Shown one piece after another: positions 54,907-63,074 of a stretch of 64,000 nt of DNA. The DNA is from Amycolatopsis azurea DSM 43854. GTDB lineage: Bacteria > Actinomycetota > Actinomycetes > Mycobacteriales > Pseudonocardiaceae. The stretch covers positions 76,880 through 140,879 of the forward strand of contig NZ_MUXN01000008.1 of the NCBI RefSeq assembly GCF_001995215.1, written 5' to 3'. A program made the position numbers and the translations under genes. Below the pieces are notes generated by a model. It saw nothing but the letters and a program-made list of their open reading frames with translations, ran no database searches and had not been told where the DNA came from. Positions within the stretch are counted from its first letter, which is position 1, and each line of letters starts with the position of its first letter.

Positions 54907-56082
54907 CACCCCGCGCGCAAGAATCAGGCGGAGGTTCCGGAGCGCGGAAAGATCGGCGAGCGGGTCGCCGTCGACCACCAGGACGTCGGCGCTCAGGCCG
55001 GGTGCGAGCCGGCCGGTGACGTCGCCGAGGCCGAGTCCGGCGGCGCTGTCCTCGGTCGCGATCTCGAGGATCCGCCGCCTGCCGAAACCGAGCCATTCGT
55101 AGAGTTCGAGTGCGCCGACCGGATCGTCGAAGACCGAACCGGGCAGTCCGGCGTCCGTGCCCGCCAGCAGCGGGACGCCCAGCTCCTCCAGCCAGGACAG
55201 CCTGCCGTAGACGGTCTTCGCGAGTTCCTCGCCCATGCGCTCGGCGAGCGTCCGCCAGTTGCGGCTGCTGGTCGAACACGCCGCGATGCCCTCGGCCGCC
55301 ATGCGCTTGGCGACGTGTTCGCGCCGGTCCTGCCGCTGCGGACCGGTCATCCAGGTGCAGTGCTCGATCGTGGCCACGCCCGCCTCGACCGCCGTCTCGA
55401 TCGCGTCGGCGCCGTGGGCGTGCGCCGCGACCGGAAGCCCGTGGGCCGCCGCGTGTTCGACGATCAGGCGCAGGGCCCGGATGTCGAACTGGGACTCCCA
55501 CATGTCCGCGCCGCCCTCGGTGATCTGGCCGCCGCTGGCCATCACCTTGATCACGTCGGCGCCCGCGGCCGCGTTGGCGTCGATCATCGCCCGCACGGAG
55601 TCGTCGTCACCGACCACGCCGCCGAAGAAGTGGCAGTGTCCATTGAGGACGGTCAAAGGCGCCCCGGCGGTCAGCAGGCGCGGGGCGGCGGCGCCTTCGG
55701 CTTCGAGTTCGGCCCGGACGCGTGCGCCCAGGGCGTCGCGGTCGCCGAGGTCCCGCACGGTCGTGACGCCGCTGCGCAGCAACTGTCCCAAGCGGTCCTT
55801 GGCGCCCGCGCGGAGAGCGTCGTCCTCACTCGCCAGGAAGTTCGGCAGCATCTCGCGGGTGGCGTCGAAAGCCAGGTGCACGTGGGCGTTGAACAGGCCG
55901 GGCAGAAGTGTCGCGCCGGGGAAGTCGAGCCGTTCGGCGTCCGGTGACGCCTGCGCGACGACGTCGGCGCGCAGGCCCGCCGCGAGGATCCGGTCGCCCT
56001 CGACGAGCACGGCGCCGTCCGATACGGGCGTGCCGGGCCGCGGCAGGATCCGGTCCGCCGTCAGAAGAAGCTGCAAGGTCAT
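54883..56082 (-). CDS. Metal-dependent amidohydrolase (imidazolonepropionase-like)
   Basis: A 399-residue cytoplasmic hydrolase with a TIM-barrel amidohydrolase fold. Metal ligands are H67 and H69 in NAHVHLAF, a Lys in DVIKVMASGG, two His in VAAHAHG and IEHCTW, and the Asp in LLAGTDAG. The C-terminal region ends GLSADVLVVDGDPL, typical of the prolidase/imidazolonepropionase-like branch, whose substrates include dipeptides and lactones. The start overlaps the upstream transporter stop (ATGA). It is the last gene of an XRE/ImmA/MAB_1171c operon. Confidence 0.92.
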   Translation of the reverse strand: MTLQLLLTADRILPRPGTPVSDGAVLVEGDRILAAGLRADVVAQASPDAERLDFPGATLLPGLFNAHVHLAFDATREMLPNFLASEDDALRAGAKDRLGQLLRSGVTTVRDLGDRDALGARVRAELEAEGAAAPRLLTAGAPLTVLNGHCHFFGGVVGDDDSVRAMIDANAAAGADVIKVMASGGQITEGGADMWESQFDIRALRLIVEHAAAHGLPVAAHAHGADAIETAVEAGVATIEHCTWMTGPQRQDRREHVAKRMAAEGIAACSTSSRNWRTLAERMGEELAKTVYGRLSWLEELGVPLLAGTDAGLPGSVFDDPVGALELYEWLGFGRRRILEIATEDSAAGLGLGDVTGRLAPGLSADVLVVDGDPLADLSALRNLRLILARGVVVSGKSR

Positions 56083-57212
56083 GCCTCGTTCCGGGATACG
56101 GCGGCCGAAAGCGCGAGCAACGGCCGGACGTCGGATTCGATGTCCGCGGCGCCGCCCGGGAGCACGAGTTTCGCCCGCCCGTCGGTCTCCTCGCCCGCGG
56201 CCTGCCTGGCGATCGCCGACTTCAGCGCCTCCGCCGCCGCGCGCGGATCGTCGGCGGCCAGGGCGGTGAGATCCGTTTCCAGATAAGGACTCAGTTGCAC
56301 GAGCCCGTCCCGGATCTCGATCACGCGGCGGTAGTACCGGCGGTGGACCGTGCGCGGACGCCACCGCTCCCACGCTCCCTGCGGGGTGGTCCGGAGCACG
56401 ATGTTCGGGTAGATCCCCGCCAGCGCGGTCCACAGGGGCGTGAGCTGTTCGTGGTGCAGCCGATGCTGGCGACGGCGGCGCAGCGCGGCGAATCGCGCGC
56501 GGGCACCGGGGTAGGTGATGCCGGCGAGGAAGAGCACGATCCCGAGGAGTACCAACGGGACGGCGATGGTGAGCAGGAGCGGGATCGACGGCCCGAACGC
56601 CCAGGCGATCACGATGTAGAGCGCGCGGAAGACACTGCCCACCGAAAGGCTGATCAGCCCGGCGGCACTGAGTTTCAGCCCGGTCCGCAGATGGCGGTCC
56701 GCGGTGCGGATGTACCGGAAGATCCACCAGGCGCAGGCTGACAGGCCGTAGATCAGGTACAGCCCGGCGCCCAGGTAGAACAGCGCCACGCCGGGCTCGT
56801 GCACGAGTTTCGGGCTCAGTGCGAGTCCGCGTGCTTCCGGTGGGGTGACGGCCATCGCGACCAGCATCAGCGCGATCGCGCCGGACAGCGGGAGCAGTTC
56901 GAACAGGACCCGGCCCGGCCTGCGCGGGCCCAGCGCGGAGCCGAGGAAGACGATCAGCAGCGCGCAGACACCGATGGCGAGCAGGACGTTGTTGACCAGG
57001 CGTCCGGTGCCCTTGCCGGTGAGCCCGTCGAGCCAGCCGGAGATGACCTTCTGCTGGGCGAGGAAGGAACCGGCGACGCAGACGATCGTGATGGTGATCG
57101 CCCAGTTCGGCAGGACCCGGGGCGCGCGGTAGGTCTGGTAGATCCGCCAGGCGAGCGCGGTCGCGAACAGCGCCATCGCCACGACGTTGAGAGGGGAGAA
57201 CAGTGAGTTCAC
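56079..57212 (-). CDS. MAB_1171c-family putative transporter (DUF6545)
   Basis: A 377-residue protein with seven predicted N-terminal helices (about residues 8-25, 38-55, 73-93, 105-125, 140-165, 185-205, 213-236) and a cytoplasmic C-terminal domain (about 245-377) with LTPLWTALAGIYPNIVL and RRYYRRVIEIRDGLVQLSPYL, the hallmarks of the MAB_1171c/DUF6545 family. Its biochemical role is unknown. The GTG at 57212 overlaps the ImmA stop (GTGA); GTG at 57218 is less likely. It is coupled on both sides in a four-gene operon. Confidence 0.9.
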   Translation of the reverse strand: MNSLFSPLNVVAMALFATALAWRIYQTYRAPRVLPNWAITITIVCVAGSFLAQQKVISGWLDGLTGKGTGRLVNNVLLAIGVCALLIVFLGSALGPRRPGRVLFELLPLSGAIALMLVAMAVTPPEARGLALSPKLVHEPGVALFYLGAGLYLIYGLSACAWWIFRYIRTADRHLRTGLKLSAAGLISLSVGSVFRALYIVIAWAFGPSIPLLLTIAVPLVLLGIVLFLAGITYPGARARFAALRRRRQHRLHHEQLTPLWTALAGIYPNIVLRTTPQGAWERWRPRTVHRRYYRRVIEIRDGLVQLSPYLETDLTALAADDPRAAAEALKSAIARQAAGEETDGRAKLVLPGGAADIESDVRPLLALSAAVSRNEA

Positions 57213-57730
57213 AGCCACCCTTGATGGTCGCCCAGCGCGCCTTGGACGCGGCGGACGTCATCGTCGTCGGCGCGACGGGGAATCGTGTAGTTCAAGACCG
57301 ACGCCCATTCGAGGATGATGGTCGCCACGGTCTCGGCTTCCCATTCGTGCGCCTCATCGTAGGAGGTGCGGCGTAAAGCGCGGTGGACGGCGTCGCCGTC
57401 GAGGCCGGGGGCGGGACCGCGCAGGAAATCGGCGGGTTCGGCGTCGCCGCCGGGATGGTGATCGGCGAGCATGTGCCCGAGTTCGTGCAGGATGATGTGG
57501 TCCTGATGGGACTTCGTGGTCTCCTGCTGGAAGAAGATGTAGTCCGCCGAACCGGTGGCGATCCAGCAGCCGAACGGACCGGGGACCTCCAGCGGATACG
57601 GCATCAGCCGGATCGGCCTGCCGCGCTGCTCGCCGAGCCGCTCGCAGAGCACCTCGACCTCGAGCGGCGGCTCGATGTCGAGCTTGTTCAGCATCTTGCG
57701 GCAGCGCTTGCGGAGCTCCCGTTCCTTCAT
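57209..57730 (-). CDS. ImmA/IrrE-family metallopeptidase
   Basis: A 173-residue zinc peptidase. The HExxH motif is HELGH at residues 82-86, and a downstream helix EAHEWEAETVA (about 126-136) supplies a candidate third ligand. The N-terminus is a basic helical segment. ImmA-type peptidases cleave or inactivate a paired XRE repressor; here the XRE gene precedes with a 4-bp overlap. The following transporter gene also overlaps by 4 bp. Confidence 0.93.
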   Translation of the reverse strand: MKERELRKRCRKMLNKLDIEPPLEVEVLCERLGEQRGRPIRLMPYPLEVPGPFGCWIATGSADYIFFQQETTKSHQDHIILHELGHMLADHHPGGDAEPADFLRGPAPGLDGDAVHRALRRTSYDEAHEWEAETVATIILEWASVLNYTIPRRADDDDVRRVQGALGDHQGWL

Positions 57731-58119
57731 CGGCGCTCGCCCGGCTGGTCGCGCTCGGCGCGTTCGTACCGCTCGACGAGTTCCAGCAGGTCCATCACCT
57801 GGCGACGGCCTTGCGGTGAGAGCTCCTGCGCGCGCATGGCCATGAGCTTCGCCTCCCCGGCGGGTTGCGCTTCCTGGTCTTCGAAGAAGTAGGTGATCGG
57901 GACGCCGAAAAGTCTGGCGAGGGCCTCGACGTAGTGGATCTTCGGGTTGATCCGCTTGCCCGTGGCGAGTTGCTGGAGGTACGCGGGTGACATGGCGGGC
58001 CCGCCGGCGCGATCGATCGCCGCGGACAACTCGCGGTAGCTGTGCGGCGCGCCTTCGTCCGCGCGTGCCGAGTCGATCAGCGCGCTCAGTTTTTGGGCGA
58101 AGGTCTGTTCCGGTGACAT
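57727..58119 (-). CDS. XRE-family transcriptional regulator
   Basis: A 130-residue helix-turn-helix protein. The Cro/C1-type domain spans about residues 8-75: YRELSAAIDRAGGPAMSPAYLQQLATGKR, NPKIHYVEALARLFGVPITYFF. The C-terminal part (about 80-130) is helical, with MDLLELVERYERAER. The ATG at 58119 has a GGGGGG tract upstream. It is first in the operon and is the likely target of the ImmA peptidase. TTGACA and a pair of TTGTCAA/TTGACAG half-sites 70-100 bp upstream suggest autoregulation. Confidence 0.92.
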   Translation of the reverse strand: MSPEQTFAQKLSALIDSARADEGAPHSYRELSAAIDRAGGPAMSPAYLQQLATGKRINPKIHYVEALARLFGVPITYFFEDQEAQPAGEAKLMAMRAQELSPQGRRQVMDLLELVERYERAERDQPGERR

Positions 58120-58186
58120 GATCCCCCCATCGGTTCCACAGCCCCGTTCCGTAGTCGGAGTGTAACGCGATCCAGCCTGTCCGCAG

Positions 58187-58224
58187 CTGTTGACAGCCCA
58201 TGTATGCAGTGGTTTACAGTTGTC
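58187..58224 (-). promoter_or_regulatory. Promoter/operator of the XRE-ImmA operon
   Basis: On the minus strand TTGACA (58220-58225 region) is followed after 16 bp by TACATG. TTGACAG at 58189 and TTGTCAA at 58219 (plus-strand reading) form an imperfect inverted repeat across this promoter, suitable for a dimeric XRE protein. Confidence 0.45.
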
Positions 58225-58339
58225 AAGCGGTTTCGTACCGTGTTCCGGCCTCTCGCTCCGGAATCCGTGCCCTGGGGGTGCACGGACAACGGAGTGAGGG
58301 GCGTTTTTCCGGGCGGGTGCACAAGATCGTGCCGGATGT

Positions 58340-58449
58340 AGTACGCTTGGGCAGCCAAGGTTGATCGCCGTCACGGCGAACCCTTGGCCTAGGCCTGTTG
58401 CCGGAGGTCGACCCCCAGGGCTTCCGGTGACAGGCCCCTTACTTTTTCA
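58340..58449 (+). ncRNA. Candidate structured RNA with two hairpins and a T-tract
   Basis: Hairpin 1: CCAAGG (58355-58360) pairs with CCTTGG (58383-58388) around an inner CGCCGT-C-ACGGCG. Hairpin 2: GGCCTGT (58392-58398) pairs with ACAGGCC (58430-58436), with an inner CCGGA/TCCGG and a C-rich loop. CCTTACTTTTT follows (58437-58447). No protein fits the region. It is not a family I can name. It may also be a divergent terminator, but no gene end is adjacent. Confidence 0.4.
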
Positions 58450-58450
58450 G

Positions 58451-58515
58451 CGCATTTCGTCCTCTGAATGCGGTAGTTCGCGTCGCCGACTACCGCATTC
58501 AGAGGACGAAATGCG
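58451..58515. repeat. Hairpin family B, copy 3
   Basis: 27-bp perfect arms (58451-58477 and 58489-58515), beginning CGCATTTCGTCCTCTGAATG, with an 11-nt loop. It lies 7 bp beyond the flavodoxin-like gene and may terminate it. Confidence 0.88.
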
Positions 58516-58522
58516 TGGAGGG

Positions 58523-58975
58523 TCAGGGCATGAGGGTGGCGGCCAGGGTGCCGCCCAGTTCGAAACAGGCTTCCAAATCCGCTTTGCCCGGTTCTCCGGT
58601 GACGAGCACCGGAGAGGTCGCGCGTTCCCAGCCGAGACCGGTGGTGATGCCCTCGATTCCGCGCACGGTGCCCGCGGTGTCGTTGTTGCCGTGCACGAAG
58701 AACCCGAACGGCCTGCCCCGCGTGGAATCCAGGCACGGGTAATAGACGGTGTCGAAGAAATGCTTCAGCGCGCCGGACATGTAGCCGAGATTCGCCGGGG
58801 TGCCGAGCAGGTAGCCGTCCGCTTCGAGGACGTCGGGAACGGTCGCGCCCAGCGCCGCGCGCCGCACGACGTCGACGCCCTCGATGTCGGGATGGTTCGC
58901 GCCGGAGAGCACGGCTTCGAACATCGCTTGCGTCGAGGGCGACGGCGTGTGGTGGACGATCAGCAGCCGGGGCAT
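58523..58975 (-). CDS. Flavodoxin-like / NAD(P)H-dependent oxidoreductase family protein
   Basis: A 150-residue flavodoxin-fold protein. The FMN phosphate loop is VHHTPSPSTQ at residues 6-15, and LLGTPANLGYMSGALKHFFD (about 63-82) is the isoalloxazine-binding segment of the FMN_red/flavodoxin_2 group. Length and composition fit an electron carrier or quinone reductase. It starts 2 bp after the phosphomutase stop, so both are probably co-transcribed. Confidence 0.9.
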   Translation of the reverse strand: MPRLLIVHHTPSPSTQAMFEAVLSGANHPDIEGVDVVRRAALGATVPDVLEADGYLLGTPANLGYMSGALKHFFDTVYYPCLDSTRGRPFGFFVHGNNDTAGTVRGIEGITTGLGWERATSPVLVTGEPGKADLEACFELGGTLAATLMP

Positions 58976-58977
58976 CG

Positions 58978-60615
58978 TCAGGCCAGCCGGGACTCGATGT
59001 CGGCCCGCAGTGCGGCCAGCCGGGCGTTCGCGGCGGTGCGAGCCTCGGCGAGGTCTCCGGAGACCGGCTCCTTCACCTGGAGGTACGCCTTCAGCTTCGG
59101 CTCGGTCCCGGAAGGCCTGATGACGACGCGCAGGCCTTCGCCGGTCAAGCGGAGGACGTCGGCGTCGGGCAGGAGGTCCTCCATGGTGACGTCGATGCCG
59201 CCCAGGGACGCCGGGGGCTCGGCGCGCAGGCCGGCCATCAGCTTCTCCCGCACCGACAGATCGGTGACCCGCAGCGAGACCTGGTCCGTCACGTGCACGC
59301 CGTGCTTCACGGCCAGTTCGTCGAGGACGTCCAGCGGGCCGCGGCCCGCCGCGCGCAGGGAAGCGGCCAGCCCGGCGGCGAACACGGCGGCGGAGATGCC
59401 GTCCTTGTCGCGCACGAAACCGGGGTTCACGCAGAGGCCGAGCGCCTCTTCGTAGGCGAACACGAGACCCTCGCCCGCGCGGACCAGCCACTTGAATCCG
59501 GTCAACGTCTCCGCGTAGCGCGCGCCGAACGCCTTCGCGACCTCGCCGAGCATCGACGACGACACGATCGTGGTGGCCACCAGCGGATCGGTCGCGTCCA
59601 CAGTGGACAGTACGTGCCAGCCGAGCAGGACGCCGGTTTCGTCGCCCCGCAGCATCCGCCACGAACCGTCCCGTTCGCGGACGCCCAGGGCGCACCGGTC
59701 GGCGTCGGGATCGAGCGCGATCGCCAGCCCGGCGTCCACTTCGGACGCCAGCGCCAGCAAAAGGTCCGTCGCGCCCGGTTCCTCCGGGTTCGGGAAGGAG
59801 ACCGTCGGGAAGTCGGGATCCGGTGCCGACTGCTCGGCGACCAGGCTCAGCTCGGTGAAACCGGCGCGTTCGAACGCGGCGCGCAGGGTCTCGGCGCCGA
59901 CACCGTGCAACGCCGTCGCGGCGACCTTGACCCCGCGTTCCGGGCCGCGCGGCAGAAGCGCGACCTTGGCGAGATACGCGTCCCGGAGTTCGTCGCCCAA
60001 GACCTCGGCGCCCGGCGCGCGCGGCACGCTGATCGCCGGGGGAGCGGCCTCGATGGCCTGCTCGATCAGGCCGTCCGACGGCGGGACGATCTGACCGCCC
60101 GTCGAGTCGTAAAGCTTGTAGCCGTTGTCGGCAGGGGGATTGTGCGACGCGGTGATCTGGATGCCCGCGACCGCGCCGAGTTCCAGCACGGCGAACGCGA
60201 GCACCGGCGTCGGCAGTGGTCCCGGCAGCACCTTCACCGCGAAGCCGGCGGCCGTCAGCACCTCGGCGGCGGCCTTGGCGAACGCCTCCGAACCGTGCCG
60301 CGCGTCGCGGCCGACCACCACGATTCCGCCCGAATGTCCTTGCGTGGCCAGCCAGTCCGCGACACCGGCCGTCGTGCGGGTGACGACCGCGACGTTCATC
60401 CCGTTGGGGCCCGCGCGCACCGGACCGCGCAGCCCGGCGGTGCCGAATTCGAGCGGGCCAGCCATCCGGTCCGCGAGTTCGGCCGCCGCGCCGTCTTCGC
60501 CGCCCATCGCTCGGGCGAGGATGTTCTGCAGCTCGACGCGGGAATCGTCGTCCGGGTCGTCGGCGATCCAGCGGAACGCCCGATCCCGCAGCTCCGGGGT
60601 CAAGGAAGTCGTCAC
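58978..60615 (-). CDS. pmmB: Phosphohexose/phosphopentose mutase (PmmB-like)
   Basis: A 545-residue alpha-D-phosphohexomutase. The active-site Ser is S157 in TASHNPPADNGYK, the Mg loop is DPDADRCALGV, the sugar-specificity loop lies near LTGFKW, and the phosphate-binding loop is RPSGTEPKLKAYL near the C-terminus. In mycobacteria it is named pmmB and lies next to deoD as here. Because no deoB is seen in the window, conversion of (deoxy)ribose-1-phosphate to the 5-phosphate is a reasonable additional role, but inference only. Confidence 0.94.
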   Translation of the reverse strand: MTTSLTPELRDRAFRWIADDPDDDSRVELQNILARAMGGEDGAAAELADRMAGPLEFGTAGLRGPVRAGPNGMNVAVVTRTTAGVADWLATQGHSGGIVVVGRDARHGSEAFAKAAAEVLTAAGFAVKVLPGPLPTPVLAFAVLELGAVAGIQITASHNPPADNGYKLYDSTGGQIVPPSDGLIEQAIEAAPPAISVPRAPGAEVLGDELRDAYLAKVALLPRGPERGVKVAATALHGVGAETLRAAFERAGFTELSLVAEQSAPDPDFPTVSFPNPEEPGATDLLLALASEVDAGLAIALDPDADRCALGVRERDGSWRMLRGDETGVLLGWHVLSTVDATDPLVATTIVSSSMLGEVAKAFGARYAETLTGFKWLVRAGEGLVFAYEEALGLCVNPGFVRDKDGISAAVFAAGLAASLRAAGRGPLDVLDELAVKHGVHVTDQVSLRVTDLSVREKLMAGLRAEPPASLGGIDVTMEDLLPDADVLRLTGEGLRVVIRPSGTEPKLKAYLQVKEPVSGDLAEARTAANARLAALRADIESRLA

Positions 60616-60644
60616 CGAGTCAGCCTACGGGTACGTTGGAAAGG

Positions 60645-61799
60645 GTGCGATTGATCTTCACTTCTCTGGTGAGTCATGGTCATCTCTATCCCCTACTACC
60701 GCTCGCCGTCGCCGCTCGCGACGCCGGGCACGAAGTCCTGTTCGCCACCGGTGACGAGATGCTGCCGGTCGTCGAAAAAGCCGGTCTGGCCGTGGAAACC
60801 GCCGGATTCGGGCAGCGCGAGGCGTTCGCCACGATCCTCGGCCCCGACGCCCGGCCCAGCGCCGCCGACGCTCCGCCCGAATCGTTCTATCCCGTTATCG
60901 GGGAAGTGTTCGGAAATGTGCTGCCGAGGCGGTTCGTCGCCGATCTCACGCCGTTGTTCGAGCGGCACCGGCCGGATCTCGTCGTGTACGAGAGCGGCAA
61001 CGCCGGCGGCGCCATCGCCGCCCGGCTGGCCGGCATCCCCGCGATCGGGCACGGTTTCGGCCGGTTCTCGCCGGGCGAGATCATCGACGTCATCAACGGC
61101 CGCCTCGCGGACTACGCGGCGGAGGTCGGTTTCGCGGGCGTGGACCTTCAGTCGTTCGGCGATCCGGTCGTCGACATCTGCCCGGAATCGGTGCAGTCGC
61201 CGGACTTCCTGGCGGGCGCGAACAGGATCCCGTTGCGACCCGTCGGCTGGTCCGAGCCCGGAGATCTCCCGGCGGGCGTGGCCGGACGAGACAAGAGCCG
61301 TCCGCTGATCTACCTCACCCTCGGCACCGCGTTCGGTGACGAAGACGTGCTCAAGCGGGCCATCGGCGGCCTGGCGCGGATCGACGCGGACGTCGTCGTC
61401 GCGGCCGGTCCGACGGTGGATCCGGCGGGGCTGGGCGACGTCCCCGGCAATGTCCGTGTCGAGGCGTGGGTGCCGCAGGCCGATCTCCTGCCGCATGTCG
61501 ACCTCGTGGTCCACCACGGTGGGAGCGGGACGACGCTGGGCGCGTTCGGCGCCGGGCTGCCGCAGCTGGTGCTTCCGCAGGGGGCGGACCAGTTCACGAA
61601 CGCCGAGGCCGTCGTCACTGCGGGGGTGGGCGCGCAGTTGATCGGGGGCGACGCCACCGCGGACGCCATTCACGAGCGGGCGCGCGAACTGCTCACCGGC
61701 GACGCCGTCCGCGGCGCGGCGCGGAAACTCGCCGAGGAGGTCGCCGCGATGCCGTCGCCCGCGGAGGTCGCCCGGCGGCTTCCCGAATTCGCGGGCTGA
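60645..61799 (+). CDS. UDP-glycosyltransferase-like protein (MGT family)
   Basis: A 384-residue GT1-type glycosyltransferase. The N-terminal acceptor domain starts LIFTSLVSHGHLYPLLPLA; the C-terminal nucleotide-sugar domain carries VDLVVHHGGSGTTLGAFGAG and LPQGADQFTNAEAV, the family signature for macrolide and natural-product glycosyltransferases. The GTG at 60645 is used; TTG at 60636 would add three residues. The acceptor is unknown. It is divergent from pmmB, with only 29 bp between, and has a strong terminator at the end. Confidence 0.93.
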   Translation: MRLIFTSLVSHGHLYPLLPLAVAARDAGHEVLFATGDEMLPVVEKAGLAVETAGFGQREAFATILGPDARPSAADAPPESFYPVIGEVFGNVLPRRFVADLTPLFERHRPDLVVYESGNAGGAIAARLAGIPAIGHGFGRFSPGEIIDVINGRLADYAAEVGFAGVDLQSFGDPVVDICPESVQSPDFLAGANRIPLRPVGWSEPGDLPAGVAGRDKSRPLIYLTLGTAFGDEDVLKRAIGGLARIDADVVVAAGPTVDPAGLGDVPGNVRVEAWVPQADLLPHVDLVVHHGGSGTTLGAFGAGLPQLVLPQGADQFTNAEAVVTAGVGAQLIGGDATADAIHERARELLTGDAVRGAARKLAEEVAAMPSPAEVARRLPEFAG

Positions 61800-61860
61800 G
61801 AAGTACATGAAGGCCCCCTTCCTTGCGCCAGGCGCAAGCAAGGGGGCTTTCATGTACTTC
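61800..61860. terminator. Bidirectional terminator between glycosyltransferase and phosphorylase genes
   Basis: Long arms GAAGTACATGAAGGCCCCCT... (61800-61828) and its complement ending TTTCATGTACTTC (61832-61860), with two mismatches. The inner GAAGGCCCCCTTCC recalls family C. Confidence 0.85.
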
Positions 61861-61864
61861 AAGC

Positions 61865-62650
61865 TCAGGCGCGGGTGACGAGTTCCTTCAGGAGGGTGCC
61901 CATGCGGGTGGCGGACTGGCGGCCCGCTTCGAGGACCTCTTCGTGGTTCAGCGGTTCCCCGGTCATCCCGGCCGCCAGGTTGGTCACCAGCGAAAGCCCG
62001 AACACCTCGACCCCGGCGGCGCGGGCGGCGATGGCCTCCAGCACCGTCGACATGCCGACGAGGTCGGCGCCGAGCGTCCGCAGCATGTGGATCTCCGCCG
62101 GGGTCTCGAAATGCGGCCCGGTGAGTCCCGCGTAGACGCCCTCTTCCAGCGACGGGTCGATCTCGCGCGCGAGGTCGCGCAGCCGCTTCGAGTAGAGGTC
62201 CGTCAGGTCGACGAAGTTCGCGCCGACGATCGGCGAGCGCGCGGTCAGGTTCAGGTGGTCGGAGATCAGCACCGGCTGCCCGACCCGGAAGCCCTCGCGC
62301 AGGCCACCGGCCGCGTTGGTCAGCAGCACGGTGCTCGCGCCCGCCGCAGCGGCGGTGCGCACGTTGTGCACGACCGGGTCGATGCCCTTGCCCTCGTAGA
62401 AATGCGTGCGGCCCAGCATGATCAGCGCGCGCTTCTCGCCGACGCGGACCGAACGGGCGGTTCCCCCGTGCCCGACCGCGCCCGGCGCGACGAATCCGGG
62501 CAGTTCGCCCAGCGGGATCTCCGCCTCGGGCTCCCCGATGACGTCTGCCGCCGGGCGCCAGCCCGAACCGAGCACGACGGCGATGTCGTGCTTCTCGACG
62601 CCGGTGCGTTCGGCGATGGCGGCGGCCGCCGCGACCTCGTTCTCACTCAT
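61865..62650 (-). CDS. deoD: Purine-nucleoside phosphorylase
   Basis: A 261-residue trimeric-type (PNP class II) phosphorylase converting inosine, guanosine and deoxy forms to the base and (deoxy)ribose-1-phosphate. Motifs: [13 protein letters not shown] (phosphate loop), [20 protein letters not shown], and [20 protein letters not shown]. The last region, [22 protein letters not shown], carries the specificity residues. In mycobacteria the orthologue is called deoD and adjoins pmmB. It overlaps the next gene to the right by 8 bp. Confidence 0.95.
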   Translation of the reverse strand: MSENEVAAAAAIAERTGVEKHDIAVVLGSGWRPAADVIGEPEAEIPLGELPGFVAPGAVGHGGTARSVRVGEKRALIMLGRTHFYEGKGIDPVVHNVRTAAAAGASTVLLTNAAGGLREGFRVGQPVLISDHLNLTARSPIVGANFVDLTDLYSKRLRDLAREIDPSLEEGVYAGLTGPHFETPAEIHMLRTLGADLVGMSTVLEAIAARAAGVEVFGLSLVTNLAAGMTGEPLNHEEVLEAGRQSATRMGTLLKELVTRA

Positions 62651-63074
62651 GCGACGAGCGTATCCGGACAGTTCGCACGAGCAGGAACGCCACCAGTCCG
62701 ATCGGGGACAGGAAGATCGTGAGCGCCAGGATCGGGCCCGTCACCAGCGGATGGATCCGGTGTTCGCGGGACTCGAGGTACATCCACCTGGCGATGAACA
62801 GATCGAAGGCGATCAGGTGGGCCCAGATCGTGGCCGCCCCGTACGGCGTGCCGGTGAACGCGCTGAGCACGCCGAGGTCCGGCCTGCTGACCGCCGTCCA
62901 GAGCTCGCCGAGGTGCGCGATGGCGAGCACGAAGTACGGGATCAGCGGCAGCAGCGGCACCCACGGCGAGGACATGATCCGGCGGGTCCACGACCAGCCC
63001 GGCAGGAAGATCATCAGCAGCCAGAACGGCGTCGCCAGCGGGAAGGTCCAGGTGAAGAGGGTCTCGACGCTCAT
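62643..63074 (-). CDS. ABA4-like (DUF4281) membrane protein
   Basis: A 143-residue protein with four helices (about residues 5-25, 37-57, 75-100, 110-135) and the family motifs [25 protein letters not shown] and [19 protein letters not shown]. It matches the ABA4-like family, whose plant member acts in neoxanthin formation; bacterial function is unknown. It overlaps both neighbours by a few bases: the phosphorylase start and the upstream membrane protein stop. Confidence 0.88.
   Translation of the reverse strand: MSVETLFTWTFPLATPFWLLMIFLPGWSWTRRIMSSPWVPLLPLIPYFVLAIAHLGELWTAVSRPDLGVLSAFTGTPYGAATIWAHLIAFDLFIARWMYLESREHRIHPLVTGPILALTIFLSPIGLVAFLLVRTVRIRSSHE

Noticed and set aside
58340..58449. 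6C RNA or SRP RNA
   Set aside because: The C-rich double loops of 6C and the conserved GGAAG-type SRP loop are not present; kept only as an unassigned candidate RNA.
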